In this document: positions 58,133 through 64,000 of the stretch, in pieces | How positions within the stretch are numbered: position 1 is the first letter of the stretch | Layout: each line of letters opens with the position of its first letter | The notes under the pieces: generated by a model | What the model was told of the DNA's origin: nothing | Seen by the model: only the letters and a program-made list of their open reading frames with translations | Database searches by the model: none | Position numbers and translations under genes: made by a program | Assembly (NCBI GenBank): GCA_030737835.1 | Contig: JAUJYN010000077.1 | Location: 195,698 to 259,697 of the forward strand | DNA: 64,000 nt | From: Acorus gramineus | Lineage: Eukaryota > Streptophyta > Magnoliopsida > Acorales > Acoraceae | Direction: 5' to 3'

Positions 58133-59706
58133 TCATTCCCTCCCTGACATCCCCTGCTTCAATCTCCTTATCAACTCCCTCCTGCATTCACAACACAAAA
58201 AAACAAAAACCCTCAGAAACACTGAATCTGTAAGAGCTGTACCCATGACATTCACAACCAACGCACCTAATAAGCTGCCTATCCAACGCCGAAGACGACA
58301 AAAGCCCCCTGTTTTCCTCTGCCCTCCGCAGAAGATAAGGCATGACCTGCTCCACAGGCCCAAATGGCAGGTACTTGCTAACCATGAACCCCGCATTCCT
58401 CAGCCCAAGCGAAAGCGCGTCCGCCATCCCCTTCAACTGCGCGAATTGCAGCCTTGGGTTCCCCTTCCCGATCCCAAACTCCTCCGCTCTCGCAGCCGCA
58501 ACTCTCCCTACCAAGATAAGCTAAAATTCAGCACAACAAGGACAATATCATCACCACCCAAAGTCCCAAACACAATTGCTCACCAGAATCAACATTGTGG
58601 GTGGCTAAGACAACCGAACCGCGGCCTCGAGCAACCCTTTCGAGCATGAACGAAGCGCACTCATCGTAGCACTCATGCGTTTCCCTGATCGAACCATGTA
58701 TAGGAGACGCGACACCCAGCGAGGAAGCCAGCGCGGTCTCCCTGCTTATGTACGCCCCCCTAACCAATTTGAAACCCAATGAGATACCCTCCCTCTCCGC
58801 CGCCTCCGTTGCGCTCACCATCCTCTGCTTCGCGTCCCGCAAGTACGCCTGAACCGTCCCGTACACAAAAGGCTCATCCTCTCTGTTGAACTCCATCGCC
58901 GCTGTGTAAACCAAGTAATCGATCGCGGGTTGCACCGACGTGTACTCCGCGTCGACGAGCAGAGGAAGGCCCGCTCCGACGCAGGTCTCGCATAGCTTCG
59001 ACAACCTATCATGCGCGAGTTTGAGGTCCGATTCTTCGGTTTCCGTTAACAACTCCGGCTTTGAAAGCGTGTGATAGAGCGGACTCGAATCCAATAAAAC
59101 AGGGAGCGAGTGAAGCTTCCACGGGAGTTGAAAAGATGGCTCCTTTCGTTCCCACCTCAACAGATCGCTCACTCTCTCGAGCAACCCAATCGGGCAAATC
59201 GCGGTGACTTTCACGCACGCGAAGCTCACCGACGAAGGCGGAAGCGACGAAGTCGCCTCGACCGTTTTCAAGAACTCTTTCAGATTGCGATCGCAGCCGT
59301 CGTTGTCCGCGGCGTCTTCGAGACCGTAATCGAGGATCCCTCGCAACCCATCCTCCCAGAGTCCTTGCAGGGTCCGATTCGCTTCACGGAGGTCCTCGCC
59401 CGCGCAGAAGTGGTCATAGACGGTGGCCTTGATCGCCGCCAAGAGGGGTTTCCGCGTGAGGGGGTTGTCCATGAGCCCCGAACGCATGACGCGGATGCCC
59501 ACATCGACGAGGGGGTCGAACGTGACGAGGTGGAGGTGCAGGAGGGATTTCAAGAGATGGGTCGTGCGGAGGGAGGTGAAGGGGGTGTCGCCGGATTCGA
59601 AGTTGAGGGTCTCGGCGGGGATTGATTGGGTGGTGGTGGAGATGAGTCTGGTTAGGGTTTGGGTTTGGGTTTTGATGGGTTTGCGAGGGAGTCTGAGAGC
59701 CGCCAT
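58133..59706 (-). CDS. ProDH: Proline dehydrogenase, mitochondrial
   Basis: Oxidises proline to pyrroline-5-carboxylate with FAD at the inner mitochondrial membrane, the first step of proline breakdown. Three exons: 58584-59706, 58267-58507, 58133-58181, joined in phase (G|GG and AG|G) with GT-AG introns, giving 470 residues (family ~480-500). Start chosen at MAALRLPRKP: the following Arg/Thr/Ser-rich stretch is a mitochondrial presequence, and the 69 residues open upstream are not family-like. Signature blocks: LVDAEYTSVQPAIDYL, GFKLVRGAY, SVVLATHNVDSG, and YLLRRAEENRG, whose paired Arg binds the substrate carboxylate in this family. It ends ELIRRLKQGMSGRE. Exon 1 is notably GC-rich. It converges on AAPT, 2.2 kb apart. 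Confidence 0.93.
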
Positions 59707-59805
59707 TGATGGAGAGCTTGTTTTGGGGGTTGTGGGAGTGTTTATAGGTTGATGACGAAGGACATGTTTGGTAAATTCGATGAAGTTGAGGGGTGGGGAT
59801 AGGGG

Positions 59806-59894
59806 AAAATATAGCTGGCAGCCTGGCAGGGACGTGGAGTTGATATCTTCTGTGATGGATGAGCTGTAAAAAAAACAGGTATCTGATGACGTGG
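59806..59894 (-). promoter_or_regulatory. Likely ProDH promoter elements
   Basis: A TATA-like CTATATTTT (minus strand) at 59806-59814 is about 100 bp before the ATG. CCACGTCA, an ACGT-core bZIP site, lies at 59887-59894. ProDH genes are known bZIP targets through ACTCAT motifs; I did not find an exact ACTCAT in the 300 bp checked. Confidence 0.4.
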
Positions 59895-60108
59895 CTCGAT
59901 CAGAGCGGTCCAATGCGTTTGGAGACTCTTGACTGAATGGGATTGGAATCTCAGTGGGTCAGCGGAAGGGATTCACTTTTGTTTGGACGAGAATTGATTT
60001 TGGGAACAAGTGATTGGATTCTGATTTTTTTTTTTTTATGGTTGGAACTTTAATATATGAAATATAGGTGGTAGATTTTGACTTAAAATTCATAGATTTT
60101 TTATAGTC

Positions 60109-60445
60109 CGGGGTCCAGAAAACACATATTAAAAAATAATTTTTAAAATAAAATTATTTTTAAGATAATTTTAGACCTTATTTTTTTAGAATGTTTTTTT
60201 TTAATTCAGAAATCAATATTTAAAAGGAGTTTAATGTTTGACAAAGAAAACTGCTTTTCAGTTCAAAAAATTGATTTCGACAAAAAAAACGTTGTTTTTG
60301 AGCTTTTCAAAACACAGATTTTGAGGGGAAAATTAAAAGGAATCCAGCTTCCGATTCTGTAAAAAGCTGCCCCGTTTGGTTGCACGATTTTAACTTTTCA
60401 GCTTTTCAAAAAACAAAAGCGCATCCAAATGCGCAACCAAAACAG
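60109..60445 (-). mobile_element. MITE-like element, second copy of the 3.57 kb family
   Basis: Reverse complement of 3570-3910 over most of its length (for example CAGAATCGGAAGCTGGATTC is shared in inverse). The right end adds a small palindrome around AAAAGCGCATCCAAATGCGC. Confidence 0.65.
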
Positions 60446-60637
60446 AATTCCATATATGTCGTTACTTATATTGTTAAAAAAAATTTTTTTTTTTAACATG
60501 TATATCATATGTGGTCAACCTTTTGTTATTTTTAAGTACCTGAAAATTTTACGGTTTTTTTTTTTTTGTTCATAAGGTGATGAAAAAGTATCTTTAGGTT
60601 CCTCTAGCCTGATATCGTCCAAAAATAGCAAAAATGC

Positions 60638-60885
60638 CCTCCCCCAATTATGCGAAGGTTAACATATACTGGGGAGTGTTATCAGTATATTAAAGATACT
60701 TAATAATATACTGAAGAGTGTTTATAGTGTATTAAAATAATGTGCGGGGGGGGGGGCATTTTTATGCGAAAGTTAACAATGTACGGGGGAGCATTAATAG
60801 TATATTTGAGCTACTTAACATTGTATTGGGGAGTGTTAAGTGTTAATAGTGTACTAAAATAATTGGGCGGGGAGCATTTTCAGAA
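60638..60885. repeat. ~125 bp imperfect tandem repeat
   Basis: Two units each with ATGCGAARGTTAACA, GGGGAGYRTTA, an AGTGTAYTAAAATAAT phrase and a G-rich end (G11 in the first) before GCATTTT. Confidence 0.6.
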
Positions 60886-62690
60886 TTTTTGAACAATATC
60901 CAATTGAAGGGACCTAAAAATAATTTTTCACCGCCTCAAAGACCTAAATTTTTTTTGAAAAATTCCAAGGACTTAAAATAATAGACTGGTTACCACAGGG
61001 ATCTCTAAATTGATTTCCCCATTAATTTTTAAACCACTTCAAATAACCTATTTATTTTTATATCATTAAAATATTTATAATTATGCATATGTACCATCTT
61101 AATTAACATCTATCAAAATTTCTATTAAACCGTAAAAGTCCTGGAGAAATGACCAATGTATCCTTATTTTTTAATTTTATCATATTTTACCTTATTAAAC
61201 ACAATATTTATAAAAATATCAATTTTAACATGAAAATAATAAATTGTATCTAAAGTCAAAGAAAATAAAAATTAAACATAAAAATTATTTATTAACAAAG
61301 ACATAGTAATTAATTAATCAATATTGGCATTAGTCGATATGAATTAATATTATCTTGGATGGGTACATGCAAAAAATCTTATTAATTTTTTTTATATTTT
61401 TTATAAATGATATCATTTAATTCGATTCATTATAATATATATTTTATTTTTTATAAAACTATATTTAAAAAAATAATAATAACATGTCCGGGCATTTAGA
61501 TTGTAAAATATCTTTCATGTTTTATTGTAGTGAATCACGTATCTATGGTTCCAAATTCTTGGTCTTGGTTGTAAATTCTGTCGTGAATCACGTGACTATG
61601 GGTCCCAGGTCTGGAATTCTAGAATATTGATTACATGCCATTGAGAATTTTGATTTTACATTTTAAGCATTGATTGATATATAATAATCATGTTAAGTCT
61701 AAATAACGTGTTGAGACGGGGATCGTACTTATAATATTAAAACAAAAGTTATCTTTATCTTGATAAATGTATAGTAATCTTAACAAACGTATCTTGATAA
61801 AGGTAATCAAACTTCTTTTTCTCACTATCCATAAATTCAGGATCAGCTCTTTTATTAAACAATTTAGGTAATTATTTAAGGCTCTTAGATGTACAAATGC
61901 CTCTAAACCTTTATTTATTTATAAGTAGGTCCATATATTGATCAATAATAACTTAACACATTGTAAAAAAATATTTATTTTTTACAAATTAATAATAATT
62001 TTGATATGGTTTGAAAGTAATCAATAAAAAATTAACAATATTTTATGATACCTAAAAAATAGCAAAAAAAAATAAATTATATGATCAATATGATTTAAAG
62101 GTTTTTTTGAATCCCAAAAGAATGAGAATATGAAATGGCAAGGTCTAAAAAAGTGGATTTTTCATGCTCTTCTTTTATTCTTTTCAATCTATTTCTTCTT
62201 TATTTTAAAAAAACTCTTCTTCTCACTCTATTTCTTCTTTGTATAAAAAAAACTTATTTTTTAACTTTTTGTTTGCTGTAGACCAAAAGAAATATACGGT
62301 GTGGACAACAAGAAACAAGACATTCTTTTATTTGAATCAAATAAAAATTTGAATATAAAAACTTAATTAACAATTTTGCATCCAAAAAATAGAAGAATGA
62401 TATTTACGTAAAAAAATAATAATTTAAAATTAAAATAAATATTATTTAATTGCTTTAGGCTTTATAATATATCAAGCCGGCCTACATAAAATATAGGAAT
62501 ATGCCTAACCCAACAAATATACCTCAATTTTGAAGAAATATATTTTCAATAATAAACACACAACAAACTAGATAAATTCAAAACATAATTCTGCACATTA
62601 TGTTCTTACCAAAAAAAACCTAAACATTCAATTGTGCATATTATCGAAAATTTTTGTTAGATAATTCTTTGCACCGACCGAATTGAATGA
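60886..62690. other. AT-rich intergenic DNA
   Basis: No gene or clear element. A TA microsatellite follows at about 62690-62708. Confidence 0.5.
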
Positions 62691-62751
62691 ATATATATAT
62701 ATATATATCGATGAATGATAATACGTGACTAGTGCAGTCATACAAATTGCG

Positions 62752-62901
62752 TATGGACCGTCCAATTGTGTAAATCTCACGATCGGATGGTCCATATTTC
62801 AGGCAACTCTTACCTGTAAGAGATAAATAAACTCTTATAGGTAAGAGTTGATGAAAATTGAACCATCCGATCGCGAGATTTGCGTGATCGGGCGGTCCAT
62901 A
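62752..62901. mobile_element. Hairpin MITE
   Basis: Arms TATGGACCGTCCAATTGTG / ...GGGCGGTCCATA and GATCGGATGGTCCAT / ...ACCATCCGATCGCG pair around a centre of ACTCTTACCTGTAAGAG and CTCTTATAGGTAAGAGT. The whole is one long imperfect hairpin. Confidence 0.7.
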
Positions 62902-63419
62902 AACGATGTCGCATGGTGTTCTCCTGTCTACATGGTATACCTCAATTCACACTTAATCACTTATATATATATACATGATTCACATCTCAAAGGATCTGTG
63001 TAAATAAAATTTTAAGTAAATCTATTTTTTTTAAGTAAAATTTAAAAAAATGGAAAACTTAAAATTTGATGCATCTTAAAAAATCACTTGAAATAGTTTT
63101 TGAAAAAAAAAAATCGTTTTGTTAGATTTTTGAATAACAGTTTATAACTAAAAATGGTTTTTTAATAGGAAACAAGTTTAGGTTAAATGTAATTCGTGTA
63201 AAAAGTGAAATCTTCAAAAGTTTCTACTTAAATCTGGTTCCAAACATTAACTTAACGATGGATTCTTATTTTTCTTTTTAGATTGGGTCAAATAAACTTT
63301 TTCCAATTATAAACAAGTCCTTGTGTATTAATTTTACTATAAATTTTGCTCGTGGCGTATCCAATATAAACAACTAACTTTAAAAGATATTACATTAATC
63401 CCTAAATATATTTGATATG

Positions 63420-64000
63420 CTGAGAACATCTCCAATCCTATATCTAAACTTTTATTCAAATTTAAATTTGAGTAAAAATCACCTAAAACTCTCTCCAACC
63501 ATTTACCCATACCTATACGAAATCAAGCTTTTACTCAAATCTTTATCCAAATCAAGAGAGACTCAAATCTTTACCCAAATTTCAACATCTCTTTTTTTAC
63601 TTTATCTCCACATTTTCTTCCAATGTAACATTTTTTTCCTTCAATTCCACATTTAGTTTAATTATATTAGATGTTTTCCCACCTCCCAAAATTTTCGCCA
63701 TCTCTTGAAATCCAAAAAAAAAAAAAAAATTCTTTCTTAAGTTTTCATATTTGTTTTTTAACTTCTTATTTTTACTCAAATAAAAAAAAAAAATTTACCT
63801 TTTTTTCAAAAAAATTAGATTATAATAATTTTTAAATTTAAATATTTTGAAGAAAGAAAAATTGAGTAGTAATTTGAGGAAAAAACTTTGAAAATGTTTA
63901 TGAGTAATAATTAGAAGAAGATGTAAAATTTTTAAAAGATTTGAGTAAAACACAAAATGATGGTTAGAGACACATCATATCAAATCAAGTTTTTACTCAA
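63420..64000. repeat. AT-rich MITE-like sequence at the window end
   Basis: Begins GAGAACATCTCCAATCC, and the last bases (ATCAAGTTTTTACTCAA) echo inverse phrases from the start (TTGAGTAAAAATC). It probably continues outside the window. No coding. 62902-63419 has nothing recognisable. Confidence 0.35.

Noticed and set aside
58133..58396. Separate small gene ending KQGMSGRE
   Set aside because: It is ProDH exon 3 read through the preceding intron; splice sites and phase join it to exon 2.
59110..59625. Plus-strand frame of 171 residues
   Set aside because: Antisense shadow of the GC-rich ProDH exon 1.
62690..62708. TA repeat as a promoter TATA box
   Set aside because: It is a plain microsatellite with no gene downstream on either strand.
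1..64000. CRISPR arrays, tRNA or rRNA genes, organelle DNA insert
   Set aside because: None was seen on reading both strands; the spaced repeats found are transposon or tandem repeats.

Overview
This is nuclear DNA of a flowering plant. It has GT-AG split genes with long AT-rich introns, chloroplast- and mitochondrion-targeted proteins, a plant receptor-like protein family, and dense non-coding DNA full of small foldback repeats, LTR, LINE and SINE remains. The lineage cannot be fixed from the sequence alone. All gene calls come from reading frames, motifs and splice phase by eye; nothing was searched or aligned by computer.

Layout. 1-18.3 kb is an accessory, rearranged region. Two near-identical copies of an extracellular leucine-rich-repeat receptor-like protein (EIX/Cf type) lie in direct orientation, each followed by the same 3' flank and the same internally deleted fragment of a TIC20 gene. 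Between them are a ~0.9 kb tandem duplication, an orphan copy of the receptor promoter, another TIC20 scrap, foldback elements and a ~290 bp tandem repeat. Both receptor copies carry single-base frameshifts. 18.6-26.1 kb holds two apparently intact TIC20-type genes in tandem on the minus strand. Each has a short separate exon coding a transit-peptide-like N-terminus that joins the membrane-domain exon in phase. 26.1-41.4 kb is repeat-rich and essentially gene-free. Its centre is a complete-ended Ty1/copia element (126 bp LTRs, 5 bp target duplication, primer site and polypurine tract) whose gag-to-integrase half is inverted relative to its reverse transcriptase half. Further on is a LINE relic interrupted by a hAT-like element that itself carries a smaller repeat.

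41.4-56 kb is one long plus-strand gene, an aminoalcoholphosphotransferase (AAPT, phosphatidylcholine/phosphatidylethanolamine synthesis), reconstructed here as 18 coding exons including a 10-nt microexon, giving 392 residues. 58.1-59.7 kb is a three-exon mitochondrial proline dehydrogenase on the minus strand, converging on AAPT. 59.9-64 kb is repeat-rich flank.

The genes do not form a pathway: they are independent housekeeping genes (plastid protein import, phospholipid synthesis, proline catabolism) next to a fast-changing receptor cluster. No CRISPR array, tRNA or rRNA gene was seen.
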